DNA of 14,303 nt from Halovenus sp. GTDB taxonomy: Archaea > Halobacteriota > Halobacteria > Halobacteriales > Haloarculaceae. Made by a program: the position numbers and the translations under genes. Of this stretch, positions 7,139-14,101 are shown piece by piece; position 1 is the first letter of the stretch; the number at the start of each line of letters is the position of its first letter. Where the stretch lies: the NCBI GenBank assembly GCA_003551945.1, contig PUNZ01000180.1, positions 1-14,303 of the forward strand, in the 5' to 3' direction. A model generated the notes under the pieces. It was not told the origin of the DNA and did not search any database. It saw nothing but the letters and a program-made list of their open reading frames with translations.

Positions 7139-8245
7139 GTGGACTTCACCAATCAGTTCGGCAGGCAGTTGCTCGTCGGACTCGTCGTGTTGACGCTGTT
7201 TGTGCTGGCTGCCTACGTGCTGGTGTCGTTTATCGCCGTCGTGGTCGTAGCAATATTTCTGTACTATGCAGTCCGGCCAATTTTCCGGGTTGTCAACCGA
7301 ACACAACTCCCCCGGCGGGCCAGTGCTGCACTCTCGGTCATCCTCTTTGGCCTGCCCTTTCTCATCTTGTTGGCCTACGCTGTTGCTATCGTTGCACTCG
7401 AAGTGAGGCTCTTTCTCGAAGCACGCGGCCTGTTCGACGAGTTGCTTACGTATCTTGAATCTGAGTTTACTATCGGCGGACTTGATACTGGAGAGCTAGA
7501 GGATCTCGCGACAGAAACTGGTGAGCTTCCCCCACCAGAGGTCATTTTGGAGATGGCGATTGCTGCTGCGAGCACAGTTGGGAGCGTTCTCGTCCAGCTA
7601 CTCGTCGTTATCGTCGCGGTCTACTACATGCTTGTTGACGGACCGCGACTCATGGGGTGGATGTTCGAAACCTACGATGAATCCGGCGTCCTTCGCGCCT
7701 ACGCCCGCGCGGTCGACCCCGAACTCTCGCTCACCCTCTTTGGGAATATCGTTAACGTCTTCATAACTGCCTTCGTGGGTATTTTTACGTTCTACGGGTT
7801 CAACATCTTCGCTCCTGAGGCGGTACAAATTCCGTTCCCGGCGCTGCTTGGGGCACTCGCTGGTATTGGCAGTCTCATTCCCGTTGTTGGAATTAAGCTA
7901 GTTTACATCCCGCTGACGATTGGGTTGGCGGTTAACGCGTGGATTACAGGCGTGCCGGAGGCAATCCTATCGGTCGCTGTGTTATTTGTCGTGAGCGCCG
8001 TTATCGTCGATTTCATCCCGGACTTTTTCATCCGAGCACACATAAGCGGTGAAAACACCCACACTGGCCTGTTGATGCTCGCGTATATCGTTGGTCCGAC
8101 CGTGTTCGGCTTTTATGGTCTCTTTCTCGCCCCGATTTTGCTTGTGGCAACAATCAATGCAGTGACGATTTTGTTGCCGTATGCGCTCGTTGGCGAGTAT
8201 CCGGAGACGACACAGGCCACACTCACTACATTCAGTGACGAGTGA
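7139..8245 (+). CDS. AI-2E family (UPF0118) membrane permease
   Basis: This 368-residue integral membrane protein matches the AI-2E transporter family (TqsA/YdiK/PerM type). Two hydrophobic helices at about residues 8-45 and another at 62-93 are followed by a polar amphipathic stretch (about 94-135). A further set of helices then runs to the C-terminus. Family landmarks are the short loop VYYMLVDGPRLMGWMF after the fourth helix, LLGALAGIGSLIPVVGIKLV with its Pro-Val-Val-Gly turn, and the late FGFYGLFLAPILLV segment. Members export small molecules or ions; the substrate here cannot be read from the sequence, and the family name does not prove transport of autoinducer-2. The start is a GTG: an upstream in-frame stop at 7127-7129 leaves no earlier start, and the first membrane helix would be cut by a later one. 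It is not obviously co-transcribed with the next gene, 77 bases away. Confidence 0.88.
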   Translation: MDFTNQFGRQLLVGLVVLTLFVLAAYVLVSFIAVVVVAIFLYYAVRPIFRVVNRTQLPRRASAALSVILFGLPFLILLAYAVAIVALEVRLFLEARGLFDELLTYLESEFTIGGLDTGELEDLATETGELPPPEVILEMAIAAASTVGSVLVQLLVVIVAVYYMLVDGPRLMGWMFETYDESGVLRAYARAVDPELSLTLFGNIVNVFITAFVGIFTFYGFNIFAPEAVQIPFPALLGALAGIGSLIPVVGIKLVYIPLTIGLAVNAWITGVPEAILSVAVLFVVSAVIVDFIPDFFIRAHISGENTHTGLLMLAYIVGPTVFGFYGLFLAPILLVATINAVTILLPYALVGEYPETTQATLTTFSDE

Positions 8246-8290
8246 GATGGGCCATCGGTTGTGTATTTACCGTGCACACGCGGAGTGAAG

Positions 8291-8300
8291 GCCTTAAGGC
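8291..8300. promoter_or_regulatory. Palindrome at the TATA position of the Sco-like gene
   Basis: GCCTTAAGGC is a perfect 10-base palindrome centred about 27 bases before the ATG at 8323, where a TATA box would sit for a leaderless transcript. The TTAA core could act as a weak TATA element, and the symmetry could mark a repressor site. Both are inference. Confidence 0.35.
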
Positions 8301-8322
8301 TACGAATTACCTAGAATTGCTA

Positions 8323-9048
8323 ATGAACCGACGGACGTTCCTCGCAGGTGGCGTCGCGACGGGAACAAGCCTTGCGCTCGCTGGCTGTCTGGACAGAGTT
8401 ACTGGGTTAATCGACGACAGTCCCACGGTCCTCGATGAGCCAGATATGTATGATGAGATGCGCCAGTCGCGGGACGATGGGTATCTCGGCTTCCCTATTC
8501 ATAACGACGAACTGCCAGCGGTCACCCTGCCAGACGCCCTGAGCGACAGGGAAGTGACGACGACTGAGTTCGTTGGCGAAAAACACAGCTTGATGACATT
8601 TATTTTCACGAGATGTCCGGAGGCGTGCCCGGTTGTGGTCTCAAACCTCGCACGTGTCCAACTTGATGCGGTCGAAGAAGGATACGACGACGAGATGGCG
8701 TTCATGCCGGTGACGTTCGACCCCGAGTATGATACACCGGATGTTCTTGAGGAGTTCAGCGAGGCAAACGGAGCCGACCCTGGCGCCGACAACTGGCATT
8801 TCCTCAGACCGGAAGATGAACAGCGCGCTGACGAGGTTGTGAACGGAACGTTCGGTGCGGATTACGAGTACCACAGCGAAGAAGAACGAGAACAAGAGGG
8901 AATGCCCGACGATATGGCCTACTCGCATCTGTATCTCATCTTACTCACAAACAAAGATGGGTACGTTGAGCGCGGGTACAACGGCTCGCGGCTCCCGAAC
9001 GCGTCCGGACTCGTACAGGACGTCAGAGAGGTTGTCGAGGGGTGGTGA
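8323..9048 (+). CDS. Sco1/SenC-type copper chaperone lipoprotein
   Basis: This 241-residue protein opens with a Tat lipoprotein signal (MNRRTFLAGG, lipobox ending at Cys22 in LALAGC), so it is lipid-anchored outside the cell. The thioredoxin-like domain carries the Sco copper motif Cys98-x3-Cys102 (FTRCPEACP) and the third ligand His202 in AYSHLYLILL. Sco proteins bind copper with these two Cys and the His. They insert it in the CuA site of cytochrome oxidase, or act as thiol reductants for that site. The frame extends 27 codons upstream to 8242, but those residues precede a complete signal peptide, so 8323 is the likely start. It is the first gene of a cassette with the TlpA-like and CcdA-like genes (one and three bases between them). 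Together these form a plausible thiol/copper delivery chain. Confidence 0.9.
   Translation: MNRRTFLAGGVATGTSLALAGCLDRVTGLIDDSPTVLDEPDMYDEMRQSRDDGYLGFPIHNDELPAVTLPDALSDREVTTTEFVGEKHSLMTFIFTRCPEACPVVVSNLARVQLDAVEEGYDDEMAFMPVTFDPEYDTPDVLEEFSEANGADPGADNWHFLRPEDEQRADEVVNGTFGADYEYHSEEEREQEGMPDDMAYSHLYLILLTNKDGYVERGYNGSRLPNASGLVQDVREVVEGW
9036..9048 (+). promoter_or_regulatory. Shine-Dalgarno-like stretch before the TlpA-like gene
   Basis: The purine-rich run GAGGGGTGGTGA at the very end of the Sco-like gene directly precedes the ATG at 9050. It supports this start rather than the far upstream ones in the same frame, which would lie inside the Sco-like gene. Confidence 0.5.
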
Positions 9049-9049
9049 G

Positions 9050-9586
9050 ATGAAACGCCGCGAACTGATCGCTGGATTCGGTGCACTCGGGATTTTCGGA
9101 GCGGGTGCGGCCTACCAGACGGGGGCACTCGACTCCGTACTCAGGGAGGAAGAAGACGATTATATCGAGCCAGTGGATGTAACGCGATTTGCGGCACCCG
9201 GCAGTACCGAAGGAACCGAAACCATTCCCGAAGAGGGACGAGTCACGTATCTCGCTCTCTTTGCAACGTGGTGTGGAACGTGTGCAAGCAAGATGGAGCC
9301 ACTGGGTGAGGCAGCGGAACAAGTGGATGACGATGTACAGTTTGTCTCGATGACGAACGAAGCGCTCGGGCAGTCGACAACAGAAGAGGATGTCATCAAC
9401 TGGTGGGAAGAGCACGATGGAAACTGGCCAGTGACACACGATGCAGACCTCGAACTGGAGATGCAGGTGGGCGCCCGTGGCGTTCCCTATTCGGCCGTCA
9501 TCGATGCGGATAACCGACTCGTCTGGTCGGATGCGGGCTACAAGGATACCGACGAAATTCTCGACGCTATCGACGGGGCCCGCTAA
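9050..9586 (+). CDS. Membrane-anchored TlpA/ResA-like thioredoxin
   Basis: This 178-residue protein has an N-terminal signal or anchor with twin arginines (MKRRELIAGFGALGIFGAGA). An acidic linker and a thioredoxin fold follow. The redox motif is Cys75-Gly-Thr-Cys78 (ATWCGTCASK) and the expected cis-proline is Pro146 (ARGVPYSAVID). There is no lipobox cysteine, so it is probably an N-terminally anchored or cleaved Tat substrate acting outside the membrane. TlpA and ResA proteins reduce disulfides in apocytochromes or in Sco and CuA-site cysteines, drawing electrons from CcdA. Here it lies between a Sco-like and a CcdA-like gene, which fits that relay exactly. A longer reading in the same frame (from 8855) overlaps the Sco-like gene by nearly 200 bases and is not credible. 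Confidence 0.9.
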   Translation: MKRRELIAGFGALGIFGAGAAYQTGALDSVLREEEDDYIEPVDVTRFAAPGSTEGTETIPEEGRVTYLALFATWCGTCASKMEPLGEAAEQVDDDVQFVSMTNEALGQSTTEEDVINWWEEHDGNWPVTHDADLELEMQVGARGVPYSAVIDADNRLVWSDAGYKDTDEILDAIDGAR

Positions 9587-9589
9587 TCG

Positions 9590-10261
9590 ATGTCGGCAAC
9601 TGCACAGGCAACGTTTGCGTTCGGTGCCGGGATTGCCACCTTCTTTTCCCCTTGTGTGTACGCACTGTTGCCGGGCTATGTGAGCTATTACGTTGCCGCT
9701 GTCGATAGCGAATCCGCCCCACTCTCCGGTGCAGTGTCACGAGGTGTTGCTGCGAGTTTCGGTGCACTCGGAACCTTCGCGGTACTCTCGGTGTTTGCAG
9801 TACTGGCAGGTGAAACGTTTGAGCTGGTCCTCGAAGGGGTCGAGCCGCTCATCGGCGTGGCGCTGATCGGACTTGGTGTGCTCGTGCTCTGGAAGGGCAT
9901 GCTCTCATTTACCGTTGTCTTGCCGAAACGCCGGACAAGCGTCCTCGGATTTGGGCTCTTCGGAGCCGTCTATGCGCTTGCTGCGACGGCCTGTGTGTTG
10001 CCGCTGTTTCTCTCGGTGAGCGTGCTCTCGTTCGAACTATCGCTCGCTGGAACAGCCTTCGTTCTCGGCTCCTATGCGGGGGGATTCGCCCTCCTGATGC
10101 TGGCTGCGACCGTCGCTGTCGCAATAGGTCAACAAGCGTTTTTGGAGCGATTTGCCAGCCATTCTGGGACGCTCACGCGCCTTGCAGGTGTCGCACTCAT
10201 CGTCGCTGGCTTCGTGCAACTGTATATCGCATTCGCTGTGGGACCGATTGACCCACTGTGA
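9590..10261 (+). CDS. ccdA: CcdA-type transmembrane thiol-electron transporter
   Basis: This 223-residue membrane protein has about six hydrophobic helices and matches the CcdA/DsbD-beta family. The two defining cysteines are in place. Cys22 is in the first helix motif FFSPCVYALLPGY, and Cys135 is in the fourth-helix motif AATACVLPLFLS. These shuttle reducing equivalents from cytoplasmic thioredoxin to exported thioredoxins such as the TlpA-like protein encoded just before it (three bases between genes). In other organisms CcdA supports cytochrome c maturation or reduction of Sco and CuA-site cysteines. The Sco-like gene in the same cassette favours the latter, which is inference. The length is typical for the family. 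The stop at 10259-10261 is followed by the fixA leader region. Confidence 0.9.
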   Translation: MSATAQATFAFGAGIATFFSPCVYALLPGYVSYYVAAVDSESAPLSGAVSRGVAASFGALGTFAVLSVFAVLAGETFELVLEGVEPLIGVALIGLGVLVLWKGMLSFTVVLPKRRTSVLGFGLFGAVYALAATACVLPLFLSVSVLSFELSLAGTAFVLGSYAGGFALLMLAATVAVAIGQQAFLERFASHSGTLTRLAGVALIVAGFVQLYIAFAVGPIDPL

Positions 10262-10277
10262 CAATTGGTACCACAGC

Positions 10278-10294
10278 GTGGCGTTTCCTGCCAC
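10278..10294 (+). repeat. Short hairpin after ccdA
   Basis: GTGGC at 10278-10282 pairs with GCCAC at 10290-10294 around a 7-base loop. It lies 17 bases after the ccdA stop. No T-run follows, so its role as a terminator is doubtful. Confidence 0.3.
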
Positions 10295-10316
10295 AAGGAC
10301 AGCGCTGCCAGTAGTG

Positions 10317-10325
10317 TATAAAAAA
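10317..10325 (+). promoter_or_regulatory. TATA box of the fixABCX operon
   Basis: TATAAAAAA is the best TATA-box match in the window. Archaeal transcription starts about 25 bases further on, which puts the start near 10345-10350 and gives a leader of about 60-65 bases before the fixA ATG. A real leader is unusual beside the apparently leaderless genes elsewhere in the window. Confidence 0.65.
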
Positions 10326-10339
10326 GACCCTCTACTTCA

Positions 10340-10351
10340 AGGTACGTACCT
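10340..10351. promoter_or_regulatory. Perfect 12-base palindrome at the fix transcription start
   Basis: AGGTACGTACCT is an exact 12-base palindrome, about 20 bases downstream of the TATA box and covering the expected start of transcription. A dimeric repressor bound here would block initiation, so it is a candidate operator for fixABCX. Confidence 0.5.
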
Positions 10352-10375
10352 GATAGATGAAGGGCATCTAATCAG
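10350..10375 (+). promoter_or_regulatory. Leader hairpin 1 of fixA
   Basis: CTGATAGATG and CATCTAATCAG form a 10-base-pair stem with one bulged A and a 5-base loop (AAGGG). It would be at or near the 5' end of the fix mRNA. It overlaps the 12-base palindrome by two bases. Confidence 0.5.
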
Positions 10376-10379
10376 TAGT

Positions 10380-10399
10380 AGGAACCCCTCTGCGTTCCT
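10380..10399 (+). promoter_or_regulatory. Leader hairpin 2 of fixA
   Basis: AGGAAC at 10380-10385 pairs with GTTCCT at 10394-10399 around an 8-base loop. The stem ends directly against the ribosome site at 10400-10404, so its folding could affect translation of fixA. Confidence 0.45.
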
Positions 10400-10404
10400 G
10401 GTGA
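10400..10404 (+). promoter_or_regulatory. Shine-Dalgarno site of fixA
   Basis: GGTGA matches part of the haloarchaeal anti-Shine-Dalgarno complement (GGAGGTGA) and lies six bases before the ATG at 10411. It supports this start and a leadered mRNA. Confidence 0.5.
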
Positions 10405-10410
10405 CATATC

Positions 10411-11199
10411 ATGACAGATAACTGGACCGTCGTTGTGGGGATTAAACAAGTCCCTGATGAAGACGACGTAACGATTGACCCGGACACAGGAACACTGAAC
10501 CGGGCGGAGGCGGCAGCGATTTTGAATCCGCCGGATAGAAACGCGCTCGAAGCAGCGTTGCAACTCAAAGACGAGGTTGGTGCTGAAGTAATCGCATTTA
10601 CTATGGGACCGCCAACGGCGACACCCGTCCTCGAACTCGCCGTTGCGCTTGGTTGTGACGATGCGGCATTGATTTCAGATATGGCCTTTGCAGGCTCTGA
10701 TACCTGGCCGACAAGTCTGACGCTTGCGTATGCGGCGGAGTATTTCGATGCTGATGTCGGTATCTTTGGCGAAGAGACGACGGACTCCTCAACCGGACAG
10801 GTCCCACCAGGAATTGCCGCACACCTTGACTGGGCGCAGTTGACCTACGTCGCAGACCTTGACCCACGACCGGAAGACAACCAACTGCTCGCAACCCGAG
10901 ATGTCGAAGGCGGTCACGAAGTTGTTGCCGCTGACCTGCCCGTTATCGTGGCAGTCGGCTACGGTGACAACGACCCACGCCCGGCCGGTCTCCACCGGAA
11001 ACTCTACGCCGAAACGGAGTTCGAACCGATGGAACTCGACGCCGAAGCGCTGGGAATCGACCCCGACGAGGTTGGTCTCGATGCCTCCCCGACACAGGTC
11101 GGTGGCATGGACACAGCTGACCCGGTCGAGCGAGAACAGGAGGTCGTCGACAGCGTCGAAGACCTTGCAGCAGCGATGGCCGAGGAGGGGGCGGTCTAA
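10411..11199 (+). CDS. fixA: Electron transfer flavoprotein beta subunit FixA
   Basis: This 262-residue protein is the beta subunit of an electron transfer flavoprotein. The N-terminus has the typical V-G-I-K-Q-V-P-D strand and turn. The conserved nucleotide-loop segment (FTMGPPTATPVLELAVALGCDDA) follows. The ETF-beta signature is at about residues 120-135 (ETTDSSTGQVPPGIA). FixA pairs with FixB and carries a nucleotide or flavin cofactor. In FixABCX/EtfABCX complexes the pair takes electrons from NADH and splits them between quinone (through FixC and FixX) and a low-potential acceptor. It is the first gene of a complete four-gene operon, with only zero to 25 bases or small overlaps between genes. 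Its C-terminus (about 215-262) is an acidic helix that would wrap on FixB. The assignment is secure from the order fixA-fixB-fixC-fixX. Confidence 0.95.
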   Translation: MTDNWTVVVGIKQVPDEDDVTIDPDTGTLNRAEAAAILNPPDRNALEAALQLKDEVGAEVIAFTMGPPTATPVLELAVALGCDDAALISDMAFAGSDTWPTSLTLAYAAEYFDADVGIFGEETTDSSTGQVPPGIAAHLDWAQLTYVADLDPRPEDNQLLATRDVEGGHEVVAADLPVIVAVGYGDNDPRPAGLHRKLYAETEFEPMELDAEALGIDPDEVGLDASPTQVGGMDTADPVEREQEVVDSVEDLAAAMAEEGAV

Positions 11200-12222
11200 A
11201 TGCCGGAAGTAGACGTCGACGAATACAGCGACATCTGGGTGTTTATCGAGGAACACGCAGGCGAGGTTGCACCCGTTTCGTGGGAACTCCTTGCCGAAGC
11301 GAAAAAGCTGATGGACGAAAAGCCGGACGACGAAGAGCTCGTTGCGCTTGCGATTGGTTCGGACCTCGAAGACGTTGCCGAGGAAGCCATCGCCCGCGGC
11401 GCAGACCGCGTTCTCGTCGCAGATGACCCCATCTTCGAACCATACCGAGCAGACCCCTACGGCAAGCAGTTCCGCGAACTGGTTGCCGAGCGAAAGCCCG
11501 ATATCGCGCTCATCGGTGGGACCACAACCGGACGGGACTTCGCAGGACGTGTTGCTGTCCCCACACATGCTGGGTTGACCGCCGACTGTACGCAACTCGG
11601 TATTGACGACGAGGGCCACCTCGAAGCCGGTCGTCCGGCCTTCGGTGGAAACGTCGTTGCAACCATCAAATGTGAGAACCACCGCCCACAGATGGCAACC
11701 ATCCGACCGGGTGTCTTCGAGCCGCTTGACCGAGACGACACCCGCGACGGTGAGATAGAGTATGTCGATGTCGTCGTTACGGAGGAAGAAACCGTCACCG
11801 AGGTACTCGAACGCGAGGTTGGCGAGACAGCAGATATCACGGACGCAGACCGCGTCGTCGCGGCTGGCGGCGGTATCGAGGGCGATACAGGACCAATCGA
11901 GCGACTGGCAGAAGCGCTTGATGCCGAGGTTGCAGCGAGCCGGAAAGCCGTTGACGAAGGCTGGATGCCACACGCACGGCAGGTCGGTCAGACCGGAAAG
12001 ACCGTCCGACCGGAACTCTACGTCGCCGTTGGTATCTCCGGTGCTGTCCAGCACCTTGAGGGAATGAACGACAGCGACGTCGTCATTGCCATCAACAACG
12101 ACCCGAACGCACCGATTTTCGACCACGCCGATTACGGCATTGTCGGCGACCTCTTCGAGGTATGTGACGAGCTAGTCGCCGCCCTTGAGGAGGCCGACGA
12201 CCCACAGGAGGTACTCGCATGA
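11200..12222 (+). CDS. fixB: Electron transfer flavoprotein alpha subunit FixB
   Basis: This 340-residue protein is the ETF alpha subunit. The N-terminal half is a Rossmann-like domain (YSDIWVFIEEHAGEVAPVSWELLAEA begins it, written here in two parts: YSDIWVFIEEH and VSWELLAEAKKL). The C-terminal half is the FAD domain. The ETF-alpha signature is clear there: RPELYVAVGISGAVQHLEGM with Gly278-Ile-Ser-Gly, then VVIAINNDPNAPIF and ADYGIVGDLFEV. FixB binds the FAD that swings between FixA and the quinone-side acceptor FixC. Its ATG follows the fixA stop directly with no spacer, and a GGAGG at 11184-11188 in fixA may serve it. Its stop overlaps the fixC start (ATGA at 12219-12222). Length and motifs are normal for the family. 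Confidence 0.95.
   Translation: MPEVDVDEYSDIWVFIEEHAGEVAPVSWELLAEAKKLMDEKPDDEELVALAIGSDLEDVAEEAIARGADRVLVADDPIFEPYRADPYGKQFRELVAERKPDIALIGGTTTGRDFAGRVAVPTHAGLTADCTQLGIDDEGHLEAGRPAFGGNVVATIKCENHRPQMATIRPGVFEPLDRDDTRDGEIEYVDVVVTEEETVTEVLEREVGETADITDADRVVAAGGGIEGDTGPIERLAEALDAEVAASRKAVDEGWMPHARQVGQTGKTVRPELYVAVGISGAVQHLEGMNDSDVVIAINNDPNAPIFDHADYGIVGDLFEVCDELVAALEEADDPQEVLA
12207..12212 (+). promoter_or_regulatory. Shine-Dalgarno site of fixC
   Basis: GGAGGT lies six bases before the ATG at 12219, inside the 3' end of fixB. It supports the overlapping start and coupled translation of fixC. Confidence 0.7.
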
Positions 12223-13682
12223 CAGATTCAACTGACAACGGGACGGAATCGGCGGACGACCAACCAACACGGACGCCACCACCAGCCCAACCGAACTACG
12301 ACAACACCTTCGATGCAATCGTCGTCGGGGCTGGATTAGCTGGCTCTGCTGCCGCCATCACCATGGCAAACGAGGACCTCGATGTCCTGATGATTGAACG
12401 GGGAGCCTATCCCGGTGCCAAAAACGTCTTTGGCGGCGTGATGTACACGCCGACAATCCGTGACCTCGTCGGCATGGATGGCGCACCGATAGAGCGCTAC
12501 GTCGGCCAGCGCCGATACGCCATGCTCACTGAAGAGGACGAAATCGGCGCAACGGTCAATATCGGCGACTGGCACGAGGAGCCACACAACGACTCCTTTA
12601 CCGTCCTCCGCGGGGACTTCGACGAATGGCTCGCTGATCAAGCCGTCGAGGCCGGTGCGACGCTCATCACCGAAACGACCGTCACCGACCTCATCCGCGA
12701 AAACGGCTATATCGTCGGTGTCGAAACTGACCGCCCAGAGGGGGCGCTTCGAGCCCCGATTGTCGTCCTTGCAGAGGGAGGGAACTCCCTCGTGAGTGAG
12801 GGTGCAGGGCTGAAACCCGCACCCGACCGAAAGGACGTCGCAGTGGCCGTCAAGGAGGTTATCGAGTTCCCTGGCGATAGCGCACAGGTCATCGAAGACC
12901 GCTTCAGACTGGGAGACGAGGATGGTGCGGCCTACCACTACTTCGGTGAGGGGGCCGCTGGCAAATCCTTCGGTGGCGCATTCATCTACACGAACGATGA
13001 CACTGTCAGCGTCGGATTGGCTTACCGCATCGAAGATTCCATCACGCAAGGAATCAACCCGGAAAAACGACTCAACGAGTTCAAAAGCCACCCTGCGGTT
13101 GCACCGCTGTTCAAAGACGCACGAACAGTCGAGTACACGGCAAAGACCATCCCCGAGGGTGGTGCCGAAGCGATGCCAAAGCTCGTTCACAACGGGGCGT
13201 TGCTGGTCGGCGATACCGCCGGACTCGTGTTGAACAACGGTGTCCACCTTGAGGGGACAAATATGGCCGTCGAGAGCGGCTACCACGCCGGAAAAGCCGT
13301 CGTCGAGGCGTTCAACTCCATCCCAGCGACCGAGCGAACCGCAGGGGCAACGGCCGCAGGCGGACAGACCGCACGCGCAGATGGCGGCATGGTCATTCCA
13401 AGCTCGCATCTACAGTCCTACCCGGACCGGCTGGAAGAGTCGTTCGTCGTGAAGAATTTAGAACACTACGAGTGGCTCATCCACCGCGTTACCGAGGATA
13501 AAGAGCTGCTCTTCGAAGAGTTGCCAGCGGCGTTAGCTGATGCCGCTGCGGAGTATTTCGCCATCGACCGCGAGCCAAAACAGGTCCACGGTGCGCGCGC
13601 GAAAGAGCGCGTCCTTGGTACGCTCGGTGGCCTCCGTGGCCTCGTCAAACTCGGCTGGCGCTACCGGAAAATCGTTCGCTAA
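12219..13682 (+). CDS. fixC: FAD-dependent quinone-side oxidoreductase FixC
   Basis: This 487-residue flavoprotein is related to ETF:quinone oxidoreductase but lacks the fused ferredoxin domain, which FixX supplies. The FAD-binding motif is at residues 31-55 (FDAIVVGAGLAGS with Gly37, Gly39 and Gly42, ending in a Glu at LMIERG). A second FAD contact follows later (NGALLVGDTAGLVLNNGVHLEGTN, in two parts: GALLVGDTAGL and GVHLEGTNMA). It accepts electrons from FixAB and passes them to membrane quinone. It is longer than usual FixC (about 430 residues) because of two low-complexity parts. One is a polar Pro/Asp tail of about 30 residues at the N-terminus. The other is an Ala/Gly/Thr-rich insert at about residues 370-392. 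Neither touches the FAD motifs. It overlaps fixB and is followed by fixX after 25 bases. Confidence 0.94.
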   Translation: MTDSTDNGTESADDQPTRTPPPAQPNYDNTFDAIVVGAGLAGSAAAITMANEDLDVLMIERGAYPGAKNVFGGVMYTPTIRDLVGMDGAPIERYVGQRRYAMLTEEDEIGATVNIGDWHEEPHNDSFTVLRGDFDEWLADQAVEAGATLITETTVTDLIRENGYIVGVETDRPEGALRAPIVVLAEGGNSLVSEGAGLKPAPDRKDVAVAVKEVIEFPGDSAQVIEDRFRLGDEDGAAYHYFGEGAAGKSFGGAFIYTNDDTVSVGLAYRIEDSITQGINPEKRLNEFKSHPAVAPLFKDARTVEYTAKTIPEGGAEAMPKLVHNGALLVGDTAGLVLNNGVHLEGTNMAVESGYHAGKAVVEAFNSIPATERTAGATAAGGQTARADGGMVIPSSHLQSYPDRLEESFVVKNLEHYEWLIHRVTEDKELLFEELPAALADAAAEYFAIDREPKQVHGARAKERVLGTLGGLRGLVKLGWRYRKIVR

Positions 13683-13707
13683 CTGACCACCGCGACCCCC
13701 CATACCC

Positions 13708-14022
13708 ATGAGCACGAAATCACCATCACCAGGAATCGTTCAGAACGCATCGCTCGAAGACCGCCTCTACACTGTCAAGTACGAGGACCCCGGCGAGTCC
13801 CACCTCGATGTCGAGAATCCCGGCATCTGTACCACCTGTCACGAAGACGCCTGTGTTGACGTCTGCCCCGCCAAAGTCTGGCGAAAGGACGCCGACGGCA
13901 CGCCGACCATCGCCTACGAGAACTGTCTCGAATGCGGAAGCTGTCGGTTTGCCTGCCCGAACGAGAACGTCATCTGGACGTACCCGGAACGCGGCGCTGG
14001 TGTCACCTACAAAAAGGGATAG
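13708..14022 (+). CDS. fixX: Ferredoxin-like protein FixX
   Basis: This 104-residue protein is the Fe-S partner of FixC. It has eight cysteines in two groups. The first is Cys41-x2-Cys44-x4-Cys49-x3-Cys53 (CTTCHEDACVDVCPAK). The second is Cys73-x2-Cys76-x2-Cys79-x3-Cys83 (CLECGSCRFACP). The C-terminus carries the FixX-typical tail (WTYPERGAGVTYKKG). Two 4Fe-4S clusters are therefore possible. Some bacterial FixX, such as that of E. coli, keep fewer cysteines in the first part. It would relay electrons from FixC to the quinone site or the low-potential branch. It is the last gene of the operon. A T-tract begins seven bases after its stop. Confidence 0.94.
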   Translation: MSTKSPSPGIVQNASLEDRLYTVKYEDPGESHLDVENPGICTTCHEDACVDVCPAKVWRKDADGTPTIAYENCLECGSCRFACPNENVIWTYPERGAGVTYKKG

Positions 14023-14028
14023 CAGAGC

Positions 14029-14038
14029 TTTTTTCCTT
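14029..14038 (+). terminator. T-tract terminator of the fix operon
   Basis: Six T's at 14029-14034, then CCTT, start seven bases after the fixX stop. A run of T's on the coding strand is the usual archaeal termination signal, so the operon probably ends here. Confidence 0.6.
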
Positions 14039-14101
14039 CACCTAGCGGGACGAACATCGGTTTTCGACGACAGGGAACAGTCAGCGATGTGACTGCCCAA
14101 G

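Noticed and set aside
8242..8322. Longer start for the Sco-like gene overlapping the AI-2E stop
   Set aside because: The 27 extra residues precede a complete Tat lipoprotein signal, and a promoter-like element sits within them.
8855..9049. Upstream extension of the TlpA-like gene into the Sco-like gene
   Set aside because: The added 65 residues are basic and come from the Sco-like gene in another frame. A complete signal sequence starts at 9050 behind a purine-rich ribosome site.
10789..12126. A 445-codon open frame on the minus strand covering fixA and fixB
   Set aside because: It lies entirely antisense to two genes with clear ETF signatures, and its product is Cys/Val/Arg-rich with no domain. 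Long antisense frames are common in haloarchaeal genes because of codon bias.
12336..13409. A 357-codon open frame on the minus strand within fixC
   Set aside because: It is a mirror of the fixC codons, rich in Cys and Asp, with no start signal or domain. It is treated as a shadow.
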